From: an uncultured Gammaproteobacteria bacterium
GTDB lineage: Bacteria; Pseudomonadota; Gammaproteobacteria; Arenicellales; Poriferihabitantaceae
Assembly: GCA_937992195.1 (NCBI GenBank)
Contig: CALKKV010000020.1
Span: 1 to 55,055 of the forward strand
Direction: 5' to 3'
DNA length: 55,055 nt
Both the position numbers and the translations under genes were made by a program. Under the pieces are notes generated by a model that was not told the DNA's origin, made no database searches, and saw nothing but the letters and a program-made list of their open reading frames with translations. Below, piece after piece: positions 1-7,841 of this stretch (position 1 is the stretch's first letter; every line of letters starts with the position of its first letter).

Positions 1-1
1 C

Positions 2-118
2 GCTCCATTTCTTGCTCGCATGCTACTTGCGAAAAAAGTTATCAGTATCAATCAGAGGCAGCTCTTGGAAGCAGTTGAACAGGCAAAACGATACCTGGAG
101 TGCGAAGGATTAAGATGA
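2..118 (+). CDS. C-terminal tail of an unidentified protein (cut by window edge)
   Basis: An open frame enters from the left edge and ends at a TGA at 116-118, giving 38 residues that begin APFLARMLLAKK and end YLECEGLR. The stretch looks helical and charged (LLEAVEQAKRYLE), as expected for the end of a globular cytosolic protein, but the family cannot be recognised. The true start lies outside the window. It is followed by almost 1 kb without a convincing intact gene, so it is probably the last gene of its transcription unit. Reading as a real coding tail rests only on the open frame and its composition. Confidence 0.4.
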   Translation, partial: APFLARMLLAKKVISINQRQLLEAVEQAKRYLECEGLR

Positions 119-137
119 CTAAATTCGTGGGGATATC

Positions 138-630
138 TCAGAGTCGGTTCCCTTTGTACATAAGCCTATAGAAATTAATACTTTCCGATACTTGATCCAT
201 AGTTGGAAAGATACTCAGCGTTGCAACAACTCGAAGCGTCGAATCCATTCGCATGTCATTGCCTGTGGATAAGAAACGCTGTGACAGATGAGGCATCGTT
301 TGCATCCTGCTTCGAGAGTCTGACTCTCGAATTACCAATATCTCTATAGTGGAAGAACTCACTTCAAGAATTGGATAAGTTTCCACTTTTTGCTATTAGT
401 TATAATGGCGGCTATGACGGCGTTGCCCGATTCTACGCAGACAGGGTTCGATATGGATTGAATAAATCCAGTTTGCCTGTTGATCGAATCCACCGAAACT
501 GCATCATCTCTCCATAGGCCTAATTCATACATAGCAAGCTTCTTTGCTGAATTGCGAATCACAATATATTGCCTCGTTCCACCAGAAGATTGGCAAAGTG
601 AAAGCCCCTCGATGCGACTGTCTTGTTAGG
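138..630 (-). pseudogene. possible frameshifted remnant of an unidentified gene
   Basis: Two minus-strand frames abut with a one-base phase change near 359-386. The upstream part (from about 630 down to 359) includes a stretch RNSAKKLAMYELGLWRDD and ends shortly after ITNSKK. The downstream part (386 down to 138) continues with VETYPILEVSSSTIEILVI and ends at KGNRLR. Joined by a single frameshift they would make one protein of roughly 160 residues that starts without a good ribosome-binding site. The family is not recognised. Location in a gene-poor, IS-bearing stretch fits decay, but two unrelated spurious frames are equally possible. Confidence 0.25.
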
Positions 631-961
631 CGACATGCTATTCATCTTTCCCAAGTGAGTTCCCGCGTTTTAACTAGAAATGAGGTTGCTCTGCCAGTTC
701 CTAATTTTTGTGGCACCGAAAACAGTAGCAAGGAGTTGGTTTACTGAATGGAGACGAGACAGAGGAGTGCATCTCGACACATAAGCAACTTCCATTTAAT
801 GGTTCTTCGTTTGTCCCTAAACTAATCTCCAGAAGTTGGCATCCAACCGCCACTTAAAGCGGAGCGTTATGAGTGCCCGCTTCTAAGGACTACAGCAGTA
901 CGATATTTTCGTTTAAAACGCCCGACTGGCTCTTACGAGCATGTTTTTACCTTTTTAAAAA

Positions 962-980
962 GTCAATGAGTGCTATTTGC
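962..980 (+). repeat. 19-bp direct repeat, copy 1
   Basis: GTCAATGAGTGCTATTTGC at 962-980 recurs at 2122-2140 with one mismatch (A to G at the eighth base). The two copies lie on either side of the methyltransferase gene. Outside the 19 bases the similarity drops off. Confidence 0.5.
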
Positions 981-1077
981 CTAAGCCGTCACTCACTAAA
1001 ATTCATCAAAAGATACTTCCACCAAATCACCCTAATGGATCAATTAGAAAAGCAGACATTTAAATCGGAGTCACTCG

Positions 1078-1908
1078 TTATACTTTCTGTGCGACTATTT
1101 CAATTGGTGACACGAATCCGTTGACTATGTTTTCAATCATATTCGTAATTTTGATTGGCGCCGCACTCTCCATTAGCAGATGCAGACCGAGAGGAGGTGG
1201 TCTGTTGTTGGCCTCTGCTTTCTCCTTTAGTTGTTTGAAAAATTCAAGAGCAAATTTCTGTCTGTTATTTATGCATTCAATTTTAAAACCAGCTGCCTCT
1301 AGCAGAGCAGTATATTCTTCTGCCTCTGTCAGAAAACTGAAACTTTCATCAGAGGCCCAGGGCACAGGATAGGACAATATACCTTCCGATGTGCGCATGA
1401 TGTCATAGATACCAAGTTTTGATCCCGACTTCAAAACTCTGGAAATCTGCGAAAATAATGTATCTTTATCTTCTATGTTCATACCGACATGCAACATGTA
1501 TGCGCCGTCAAATGACGCTTCGTCGAACGGCATACTGAGAGCACTGCCTTGGTGCAAGGACACTAATTCTTTAATCGCTAACCACTCAGATATCCTATTC
1601 CCAACGGTCACGTAATCATCGGTTAGATCAATACCTGTAACTGAATTCCCATATGTTTTAGCAATAAAACGACTAGCTCCACCCAACCCACAGCCTACGT
1701 CAAGCAATCGGTCTGATTGACTGAACTTTAATTGCTCCATAAGGTGCTCGGTAGCAGCCCTCCCCCCGATATGAAACTCGTCTACTGGTGCTAGATCTTC
1801 CACCGTTGCGCAATTTATAGACTTACCCATTTTTTGTAGGCCGTCCTCAATTCGCTCAAGAAGTTGACCATGCCTGTAGTGTTCTGAAACTACGCTTTCA
1901 TCCACCAT
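1078..1908 (-). CDS. class I SAM-dependent methyltransferase (sarcosine/dimethylglycine-type family)
   Basis: A 276-residue soluble protein that should transfer a methyl group from S-adenosylmethionine. The glycine-rich SAM motif LLDVGCGLGG lies at about 68-77, followed by an acidic strand-2 end in GIDLTDDY and the later motifs SALSMPFDEASFDGAY and VLKSGSKLGIYDI. The HIGGRAATEHL stretch before the SAM motif and MNIEDKD plus YPVPWA after it are typical of the family containing dimethylglycine and phosphoethanolamine N-methyltransferases, so an amine nitrogen is a plausible acceptor. The acceptor cannot be read from sequence. Start is ATG at 1908 with an A/G-rich leader GAAAAGAAA. The gene stands alone, flanked by two copies of a 19-bp repeat, which hints at mobility. 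Family call is firm and substrate is open. Confidence 0.85.
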   Translation of the reverse strand: MVDESVVSEHYRHGQLLERIEDGLQKMGKSINCATVEDLAPVDEFHIGGRAATEHLMEQLKFSQSDRLLDVGCGLGGASRFIAKTYGNSVTGIDLTDDYVTVGNRISEWLAIKELVSLHQGSALSMPFDEASFDGAYMLHVGMNIEDKDTLFSQISRVLKSGSKLGIYDIMRTSEGILSYPVPWASDESFSFLTEAEEYTALLEAAGFKIECINNRQKFALEFFKQLKEKAEANNRPPPLGLHLLMESAAPIKITNMIENIVNGFVSPIEIVAQKV

Positions 1909-2671
1909 GAATTTCTTTTCCTATGGTTCTTACTAAATTCTCACGTCAATCTGTTCGGACAAAACTATAAACTCCAATCGCTGCTTAGTTCAATTTAATG
2001 AGCATAAGAAGCTAATGGAACATGAATGATCTTCTGGTCTGAGTGATCTCTACCGGAGGTTAATCTCGATATTAGATAAATATGAATAACTCTTATGAGT
2101 ATTGTACTGCCGTTTCAGATTGTCAATGGGTGCTATTTGCGGTTTCAGTCATAAGTAATATTGGATCAAAAACTCGATTCACAAATTTAAGTACCACATG
2201 TAAAACTGGAAGCAGATATTGCTAACGCTGATTCAACTGCTGGTGTAGTCATGAGTATTCGTCGACATTATCGACACACCTTATGGTGTACAAATTGTGT
2301 TTGTCTCTTTTCATTTAATACATCCTTGGCTCTCCAAATAGATAAAATTATCGTGCGCGTTTGAGATAATCCATCACATTCGATTTGTTGTTTTATGCTA
2401 TAGTGACAAATCGAATTACTGCAGCTCAAGATGTCGTGGCGCCAATGTTGGCTGAACCAGCTTTCAGCAAAACCACCGTCATTACCCCAGTCTTAGCTTC
2501 TCCTCACTCCCCCGGTGGTAGTGGTCTTTCTTAGGCTGCTTACCAGATTTTTTTCCGGAGGCCGCTTTTTTATATTACAACAAGGCTGCGTATGCAGCGG
2601 AATAACCGTGCGTGAGACAAACCGTGTCTACCGGTGTTGTTCGCTATGTCTGTGCCTTGTGGGACCCAAGC
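1909..2671. other. intergenic stretch upstream of licD-like gene
   Basis: About 760 bases lie between the methyltransferase start and the licD-like gene. The stretch is AT-rich in its left part and carries one copy of the 19-bp direct repeat. Near 2470-2520 two short inverted segments (ACCACCG and CGGTGGT) could form a weak stem. T-runs occur near 2550 and 2570 but I cannot assign a definite terminator or promoter. Confidence 0.4.
2122..2140 (+). repeat. 19-bp direct repeat, copy 2
   Basis: GTCAATGGGTGCTATTTGC matches 962-980 at 18 of 19 bases in the same orientation. About 1.14 kb separates the copies and the methyltransferase is the only gene between them. Confidence 0.5.
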
Positions 2672-3553
2672 ATGTTATCAAACAAAGGAGCCGACGAGGC
2701 AGCCTTACAAATATCTTATACCGATGCGCCAGCCATTGATGTTGAGACTGCAGAACAGCTACTTCTCGAAGTTAAGCGAATCATGGATCAACTGGAGGTG
2801 CCTTTCTTTCTGCGACAAGGAACGTGTCTTGGGGCAATCAGAGACAACGCGCTAATTGCCTGGGACGACGATATGGACATCGGATCTATATACGATGTGA
2901 ACGGCGTTAACGACAGTAAAATAGAGTCTGTTGCTTCAGCGTTTAGAGACAATGACTACTACGTCAAGATTGAACACGGCGACCAATACATAAGTGTAAC
3001 AATGATGAAATCCTCAACGAGGATTGATTGGAGCTGCTATAAGATCATTAATGGGATAGTTTTCCACTACCCCGGAATACGCATCCCTGCCAGGGTGTTC
3101 AAGCACCCTAAGGAGATCGACTTTATTGGTACGAAGTTTTTTGTTCCCAACCCGCCGGAAGACTACTTGGAATTCAAGTACGGCGTGGAATGGATAACCC
3201 CCAAGAAAACGGGATTTGAAAAAGACGTGTTGGCATTAGTATCAGACGCGCCTACACCCGACAACATGGATAGCGAGCAACATAGTCTCGGCAAGTTAAG
3301 AGTCCTTGATCATGAAGCCAAACCAGTACCTGGCGCCGAGATCAGGATAGCTTCCGTTGGAAACTACCTCACAAATGACCTTGGCTACGCAAACGTTCAT
3401 CTCCCCAAAGAAGATTGGTATGCGCTCGTAATAAAACATGGTGCTCACGAGGAAGTTCTTTACATGGAAAGAATGACGCCCGAAAAAACCTATACTTACA
3501 AATCTGATAGGGCAGTAAATTCTGGACGTTTCGGCGTATTGTCCTCTGAATAA
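2672..3553 (+). CDS. licD: LicD-family phosphotransferase with C-terminal beta-sandwich domain
   Basis: A 293-residue protein if the ATG at 2672 is used; a GTG at 2612 would add 20 residues without homology-like features. LicD/fukutin-type enzymes move a phospho-alcohol (phosphocholine, phosphoethanolamine or similar) from a CDP carrier to a glycan or lipid. The nucleotidyltransferase signature is clear: GTCLGAIR at about 50-57 and WDDDMDIG at about 64-71 carry the metal-binding acidic residues, and YLEFKYGVEWITPKK near 165-179 is the usual closing LicD motif. After that, residues about 207-276 (LRVLDHEAKPVPGAEIRI and onward) look like a carboxypeptidase-regulatory or Cna-B-like beta sandwich, unusual in LicD proteins. 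The next gene encodes a cytidylyltransferase that could supply the CDP-activated donor. No signal peptide, so it acts in the cytosol. Confidence 0.8.
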   Translation: MLSNKGADEAALQISYTDAPAIDVETAEQLLLEVKRIMDQLEVPFFLRQGTCLGAIRDNALIAWDDDMDIGSIYDVNGVNDSKIESVASAFRDNDYYVKIEHGDQYISVTMMKSSTRIDWSCYKIINGIVFHYPGIRIPARVFKHPKEIDFIGTKFFVPNPPEDYLEFKYGVEWITPKKTGFEKDVLALVSDAPTPDNMDSEQHSLGKLRVLDHEAKPVPGAEIRIASVGNYLTNDLGYANVHLPKEDWYALVIKHGAHEEVLYMERMTPEKTYTYKSDRAVNSGRFGVLSSE

Positions 3554-3618
3554 AGTGACATGAAGAGCACTCAAAATACAAGCGACGAGTCGAAAATATT
3601 AAGTCAGGAGACTCGCTA

Positions 3619-4044
3619 ATGATTAGGATATATGCCGATATGGTGGCCGATTTATTTCACTATGGACACGTTGAGTTCCTAAGAAAGGTCAGCTGTCTTG
3701 GGGACTATGTCATGGTGGGGATCAATGCAGACGATGAAGCGGAAGCAAATAAACGCAAGCCGGTGCACTCGATGGAAGAACGTATTGCTAATGTTACAGC
3801 ATGTCAGTACGTAGACGAAGTCATTCCCAACGCTAAGTGGATTTTCGACCCCACCTGGATTGAAAAATACAACATCGATCTGGTTGCACACGGTGACGAT
3901 TACTCTATAGAAAAACAACAGTTAATTTATAAGATTCCTATAGAAATGGGCATATTTCGTACGGTGAGCTATACAGAAGGCATTTCGACAACCAAAATCA
4001 TTCAACAACGAAAAGAGGCATCAGGTAAAGGCTCCCACTCATAG
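3619..4044 (+). CDS. cytidylyltransferase of the glycerol-3-phosphate/phosphoethanolamine type
   Basis: A 141-residue enzyme of the HxGH nucleotidyltransferase superfamily, which condenses CTP with a phospho-alcohol to give a CDP-alcohol. HYGH at about 14-17 is the nucleotide-binding motif and GISTTKII at about 121-128 is the second family signature. In classical glycerol-3-phosphate and choline-phosphate enzymes the residue before TEGISTT is arginine; here it is tyrosine (SYTEGISTT), so substrate handling may differ. The start is ATG at 3619 behind a good CAGGAG ribosome site. It follows the licD-like gene by 65 bp on the same strand, suggesting a two-gene unit that makes and then transfers an activated head group. 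Glycerol-phosphate, ethanolamine-phosphate and choline-phosphate are all possible substrates. Confidence 0.82.
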   Translation: MIRIYADMVADLFHYGHVEFLRKVSCLGDYVMVGINADDEAEANKRKPVHSMEERIANVTACQYVDEVIPNAKWIFDPTWIEKYNIDLVAHGDDYSIEKQQLIYKIPIEMGIFRTVSYTEGISTTKIIQQRKEASGKGSHS

Positions 4045-4374
4045 CAAGTGATGAAGATGACAAAATACTGAGGAAAATACATCCAAAAAGAGAATGTATC
4101 TCCCCGTCTTGTTCGAAAAGTAATTTTTTAGATACTCAATTCTTGGATAACCACATTCCTATATTTGTTTGTACGCGTAGTGTGGAAGCATTATTGAAGA
4201 AACCGAAAACATACACCTGATAACTCTTTTTTGGTAAGCAGTTTTATCTTTTCTATAGCTGCATTAAGGCAGGACAAGGCTAAGAGAAATCACTTAATTT
4301 AAAATGCGAAACCAAGTTGAATGGCGCAAATGAGCAACCGCTGTGTAAAAACACTACGGCACATTATCTAACTA
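4045..4374. other. intergenic stretch between cytidylyltransferase gene and IS
   Basis: About 330 AT-rich bases lead up to the target duplication of the insertion sequence. No open frame with a ribosome site, RNA gene or strong stem-loop was recognised. Confidence 0.5.
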
Positions 4375-4381
4375 ATTAATT
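4375..4381 (+). repeat. target-site duplication, left copy
   Basis: ATTAATT directly abuts the left inverted repeat of the insertion sequence and is repeated exactly at 5606-5612 abutting the right one, as expected from staggered insertion. The surrounding sequence is AT-rich, so one or two bases of the match could be chance. Confidence 0.7.
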
Positions 4382-4406
4382 TGTAGAAGTTCCGACCCAA
4401 TCTGAC
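4382..4406 (+). repeat. IS terminal inverted repeat, left
   Basis: The left end, read inward, begins TGTAGAAGTTCCGACC and ends ATCTGACA. The right end read inward begins TGTAGAAATTCAGACT and ends ATCTGACA. Mismatches are confined to the middle. Confidence 0.75.
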
Positions 4407-4411
4407 ACACA

Positions 4412-4448
4412 GCTAAATCAACCGGAGCGTAGCGAAGGTTGATTTAGC
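4412..4448 (+). repeat. perfect 12-bp stem-loop inside IS left end
   Basis: GCTAAATCAACC (4412-4423) and GGTTGATTTAGC (4437-4448) are exact inverted copies around a 13-base loop. The stem-loop lies between the left inverted repeat and the transposase gene and has no counterpart at the right end. It could block read-through from outside promoters or be a small inserted palindromic element. Confidence 0.65.
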
Positions 4449-4507
4449 GAGAGTTACCCGTTTAGATGTAATTGCGAAATTAACTTCTAAACATATAGGT
4501 AACTCTC
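4449..4507 (+). promoter_or_regulatory. 10-bp inverted repeat ending at the transposase start codon
   Basis: GAGAGTTACC (4449-4458) pairs exactly with GGTAACTCTC (4498-4507), and the second arm ends immediately before the ATG at 4508. In a transcript covering both arms, the ribosome-binding region would be folded into the stem, a known way for IS elements to limit translation from external read-through. The role here is inferred from position. Confidence 0.5.
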
Positions 4508-5542
4508 ATGATTCATACTAATGAAAAAGTCATCAAACATAAAGTCGGTCTGCTGAATCTGGCCGAAGAACTCGGAAACGTCTCTAAAGCCTGCAAGATG
4601 ATGGGCTTGTCTAGGGATACTTTCTACCGATATAAAGCGGCAGCGGATGAAGGAGGTGTGGACGCTCTTTTTGACCAGAATAAACGTCGCCCCAATCCAA
4701 AAAACCGCGTTGATCCAGCCGTAGAAACGATTGTCCTGGAATACGCCATGGAAGAGCCTGCTCATGGTCAAACACGCACCAGCAACGAGCTGCGTAAGCG
4801 TGGCACCTTTGTTTCTCCAAGCGGTGTACGCAGTATCTGGTTACGCCACGACCTAGCCTGTTTCAAAGATCGATTGAAAGCCCTATCCGAGAAAGTCGCT
4901 GCCGAAGGGTTGATTCTGACAGAATCTCAGGTCGCTGCCATGGAACGCAAGAAAGACGATGATGTGGCCTGTGGTGAGGTAGAAACTGCCCATCCTGGCT
5001 ATCTGGGGTCGCAGGATACGTATTATGTGGGCACCTTTAAGGGCATTGGCCGTGTTTATCAGCAAACCTTCGTCGATACGTATAGCAAGATGGCCCATGC
5101 CAAGCTCTACACAACCAAAACGCCGATTACGGCTGCCGATATGTTGAATGATCGTGTGCTGCCATTCTACGAGAAACACGAACTACCGATGCTTCGTATT
5201 CTCACGGACCGAGGTACCGAGTACTGTGGTCGAGCTGATCAGCATGACTATCAGCTTTACATCGCGCTGAACGATATAGAGCACACGAAGACCAAAGTGA
5301 AATCGCCTCAGACAAACGGAATCTGCGAACGCTTTCACAAAACGATTCTGAATGAGTTTTATCAAGTCACACTTCGAAAGAAAATCTATGAATCAATCGA
5401 AGTGTTACAGACTGATCTTGACGATTGGTTGGTTAAATATAATACTCAACGAACTCACCAAGGCAAAATGTGCTGCGGGAGGACGCCGATGGAAACACTC
5501 ATCGACGGTAAAGCAATCTGGATGGAAAAGTTTGTGAACTAA
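4508..5542 (+). CDS. IS481-type DDE transposase
   Basis: A 344-residue transposase that cuts and joins the element ends. The N-terminus (about 15-60) is a helix-turn-helix unit (EELGNVSKACKMMGLSRDTFYRY) for end recognition. The integrase (rve) core spans about 170-330: the DDE triad is visible as the Asp in FVDTYSKMAHA, the Asp in ILTDRGTEYCG, and the Glu in SPQTNGICERFH. The C-terminus HQGKMCCGRTPMETL is the usual end of IS481/IS3-like integrase cores. The length is normal and no internal stop or frameshift is seen, so the protein is probably functional. It fills most of the element, with both inverted repeats present. Confidence 0.9.
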   Translation: MIHTNEKVIKHKVGLLNLAEELGNVSKACKMMGLSRDTFYRYKAAADEGGVDALFDQNKRRPNPKNRVDPAVETIVLEYAMEEPAHGQTRTSNELRKRGTFVSPSGVRSIWLRHDLACFKDRLKALSEKVAAEGLILTESQVAAMERKKDDDVACGEVETAHPGYLGSQDTYYVGTFKGIGRVYQQTFVDTYSKMAHAKLYTTKTPITAADMLNDRVLPFYEKHELPMLRILTDRGTEYCGRADQHDYQLYIALNDIEHTKTKVKSPQTNGICERFHKTILNEFYQVTLRKKIYESIEVLQTDLDDWLVKYNTQRTHQGKMCCGRTPMETLIDGKAIWMEKFVN

Positions 5543-5579
5543 ACTCAACCTGACAGTCGGTTACTGAAAAACGGGTAAT

Positions 5580-5605
5580 TGTCAGATCAAGTCTGAATTT
5601 CTACA
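5580..5605 (-). repeat. IS terminal inverted repeat, right
   Basis: The inverse complement of this segment matches the left end at most positions, with identity at the outer TGTAGAA and inner ATCTGACA blocks. It is followed directly by the target duplication ATTAATT at 5606-5612. Confidence 0.75.
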
Positions 5606-5612
5606 ATTAATT
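5606..5612 (+). repeat. target-site duplication, right copy
   Basis: Exact ATTAATT copy of 4375-4381, abutting the right inverted repeat. Confidence 0.7.
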
Positions 5613-5813
5613 CAATGGTCCGCGTAAGTCAGCACAGTTGACTCCTTCACCATTTACTCGTAGATGTAGAATTAGCAAAAGCAGAAACTAGTTCTCACAT
5701 AAGAGGCGAGCGGTTGCGAGCAAAGTCCACGTTTTTTGAGAGTTAATTTCAATGTGCTTATTGTACACTTAGTGATTCTTTATCCCTCCGTCACAATTTA
5801 CTCAGTGTACGTT

Positions 5814-6557
5814 TCATCTTCTTCGAGCTGTATACGCATCCGTGGGTTTCAGAAAAGCACTTGCCAATGCAAAACCAGTAATTCTCCCAGTATTGTTATC
5901 GTACTTTGCAATCCACGCTGCAGCACATCTCATATTAATATCCGTTTCTAATCTAGAAAAGCCATCTTGCTTTAGTTCAAAAGAAATAATTCTCCCGTCA
6001 CAACTTATAAGTTCGACACCATTCGTTGAAGAGAATATTTGAACGTTACGAAGATTAATAGAACCATCAGAGTTTATTCTGATACTGAAGCTCGGGCGGG
6101 CAACCGAAGGGTCAGCGTCAACCACATCGAAAGTTGCTTCCCAGTCGCCGACCAAAATCATAAAATCTTCAGCTGGCACAACAACAACTGACCCAACAAC
6201 CACTCTTTCTCCCCCATCTGGCTGGATCGCAATCCTGTAGGTTCCAGGCTCTCGATATATATGATTTATTGAACCGGTTCCTCGTATTCTAGAGGACGTG
6301 TTGTCATTCCAGAATAGTGTGCCTGGTTGATCTAGCCCTGCAGCATCTCTTAATATGTACCGTAAGTTGATAGTGCTGCCGGCTGTCGCCTGATCTTCAA
6401 CCTCAACCAGTAGAAGACCACCCTCATTTGTAATGATGGCACCTCCATTTTCTGTAACGTCAGCGCTGTCTCCCCCTGTGGACGTATCACTATCATCACT
6501 GCATCCAGCTAAGATCAGGATGATTGAAACCAGCAATACATATGAAAACTTTTTCAT
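5814..6557 (-). CDS. lipoprotein with a PKD-like domain, function unknown
   Basis: A 247-residue exported lipoprotein. The N-terminus has a basic start, a hydrophobic stretch and a lipobox ILAGC with the acylated Cys at about 19, followed by an Asp/Ser/Gly-rich linker. The +2 and +3 residues are Ser and Asp; in Gram-negatives Asp at +2 favours inner-membrane retention, so outer-membrane targeting is possible here. Residues about 48-120 (ATAGSTINLRYILRDAAG to HIYREPGTYRIAI) resemble a PKD/Ig-like beta sandwich with the characteristic HxYxxPGTYxI strand. The C-terminal half (GDWEATFDVVDADPS onward) is a second beta-rich region of unknown family. Start is ATG at 6557 preceded by AGGAGAGTAAGCG. 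It stands alone between the IS and the Lrp/Rieske operon. Confidence 0.75.
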   Translation of the reverse strand: MKKFSYVLLVSIILILAGCSDDSDTSTGGDSADVTENGGAIITNEGGLLLVEVEDQATAGSTINLRYILRDAAGLDQPGTLFWNDNTSSRIRGTGSINHIYREPGTYRIAIQPDGGERVVVGSVVVVPAEDFMILVGDWEATFDVVDADPSVARPSFSIRINSDGSINLRNVQIFSSTNGVELISCDGRIISFELKQDGFSRLETDINMRCAAAWIAKYDNNTGRITGFALASAFLKPTDAYTARRR

Positions 6558-6825
6558 CGCTTACTCTCCTTTTTCCGTATTATTTTTACTTATTACTTTG
6601 AAACTCGAATTTCACACAAATCAAGTTACAAGTATCTGCCTCTCCTTTGATCATACAATGGTTCTCCTGAAATTCCTAAAAGGTAGTTTTAGAAAGAGTT
6701 TTTCTCTTTGTACAACCTCCAAAAGAGAACTCTACCGATGTTTTCCATTTCTATTTAGCCCTGATTCTCGAATCACCAAACCCTGCTCGAAGGCTTCCAA
6801 GTTAACCAACTCCGATCCGAATAAA

Positions 6826-7836
6826 CTAATACCCCCTCTCGGGATCAATTGGATTAAGCAACGCTTTAGCTTGTTTAAACCGATTCAAATTCTCGAAAAA
6901 CAAGTTCAAGGTTAACGGAATATAAGCATCACCATCATCGGCTGATATATGCGGTGTTATTACTAAATTTTTGGTATTCCACAATCTGGAGTCTTGTTCA
7001 ACAGGCTCGGGACTAAATACATCGAGAATAGCACCGGCTAAGCTCCCCTCCTCTAATTTATTGCAGAGGGCTTCATAATCCATTACCGCTTCGCGTCCAA
7101 TATTGATAATTCCGGCGCTCGGCTTCATCAGATCCAAACGCGACTTATTGAGTAGCCCCCGAGTCTCGGGCGTATCGGGCGTTGCTGCGACCAGATAATC
7201 TGCTTTCGGTAAAACCGACTCAAGCTTTGACGATGGAATCACCTGATTGCATCCGTCAACCGCTTGGCCACTTCGATTCACACCGATCACATTCACACCC
7301 AAAGGCTGGAGCTGCATTGCTATCGCACCACCCAGACTGCCGGTGCCAAGAATGACGGCGGTTTTTCCTTTTATCGGTGTTGCGTAAAGAGAATCATAAA
7401 TTTTGTTTCTCTGATTAGTCATTACTGCCGGCATATGCGAATGCAACATTAGTACCGCCATCAAACCAAACTCGCCGGCTTTTGCCGCATGTACGCCTTT
7501 GTTGTTAGTAATAGTCACACCCGGTGGAATCCAATCCATCGGCAGCATATGTTCAACCCCGGCACCAATACAGTGTATCCACTTTAAATTTGGCGCAATC
7601 TCGGCAAGATTTTCCGTTGGTAAATCCCAAGTTAACAAAACATCGGCGTCAGACATTGAAGACTTCCAATTGTCAGTGTCCCAATCAATCGCCACCTCCA
7701 CGCCATCTCCTAAGTCGTCGAATTGCTGCAATGCATTACTAAAGCGTTCTTCAGTAATAGTAAACACTTCTTCTCCCTCAGGTGTATTTGGAAAAGAACC
7801 GGGTGCCCAACGATTATTTTTTACGTGAATTTTCAA
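6826..7836 (-). CDS. D-2-hydroxyacid dehydrogenase, NAD(P)-dependent
   Basis: A 336-residue dehydrogenase of the D-isomer 2-hydroxyacid family, interconverting a 2-oxo acid and a D-2-hydroxy acid. The nucleotide-binding loop GTGSLGG is at about 164-170. The catalytic Arg (about 248, in NIGREAV), Glu (about 277, in VFSPEPVE) and His (about 296, in ITPHIS) are all present. The start appears to be TTG at 7836 (MKIHVKNN); no better start is available, and the gene follows the Rieske gene by only 5 bp, consistent with translational coupling. As last gene of the Lrp/GS-like/Rieske operon it may handle a 2-oxo or hydroxy acid released late in the pathway. Glyoxylate/hydroxypyruvate-reductase-like activity is an alternative. 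Confidence 0.85.
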   Translation of the reverse strand: MKIHVKNNRWAPGSFPNTPEGEEVFTITEERFSNALQQFDDLGDGVEVAIDWDTDNWKSSMSDADVLLTWDLPTENLAEIAPNLKWIHCIGAGVEHMLPMDWIPPGVTITNNKGVHAAKAGEFGLMAVLMLHSHMPAVMTNQRNKIYDSLYATPIKGKTAVILGTGSLGGAIAMQLQPLGVNVIGVNRSGQAVDGCNQVIPSSKLESVLPKADYLVAATPDTPETRGLLNKSRLDLMKPSAGIINIGREAVMDYEALCNKLEEGSLAGAILDVFSPEPVEQDSRLWNTKNLVITPHISADDGDAYIPLTLNLFFENLNRFKQAKALLNPIDPERGY

Positions 7837-7841
7837 GAGCG

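Larger units (their letters stand above)
119..1077. other. gene-poor stretch with no convincing intact gene
   Basis: About 960 bases separate the left-edge gene tail from the methyltransferase stop. Only short open frames without ribosome-binding sites are present, apart from the possible frameshifted remnant on the minus strand at 138-630 and one copy of a 19-bp direct repeat at 962-980. No tRNA-like cloverleaf or strong terminator was seen. Confidence 0.5.
4382..5605 (+). mobile_element. IS481-family-like insertion sequence, complete
   Basis: A 1224-bp element starting TGTAGAA and ending with its inverse TTCTACA. It has about 25-bp imperfect terminal inverted repeats (4382-4406 and 5580-5605), a 7-bp target duplication (ATTAATT at 4375-4381 and 5606-5612), and one full-length DDE transposase gene. 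The left end holds two nested stem-loops before the transposase start, while the right end lacks the corresponding segment: the terminal ATCTGACA is followed almost at once by TTACCCGTTT at the right end (read inward), but by about 47 extra bases at the left. The element appears intact and recently inserted. The family assignment follows from the transposase type and TGT...ACA ends. Confidence 0.8.

Noticed and set aside
962..2140. Integron gene cassette with attC sites
   Set aside because: The 19-bp repeats lack the paired core-site inverted symmetry of attC and no integrase gene is present.
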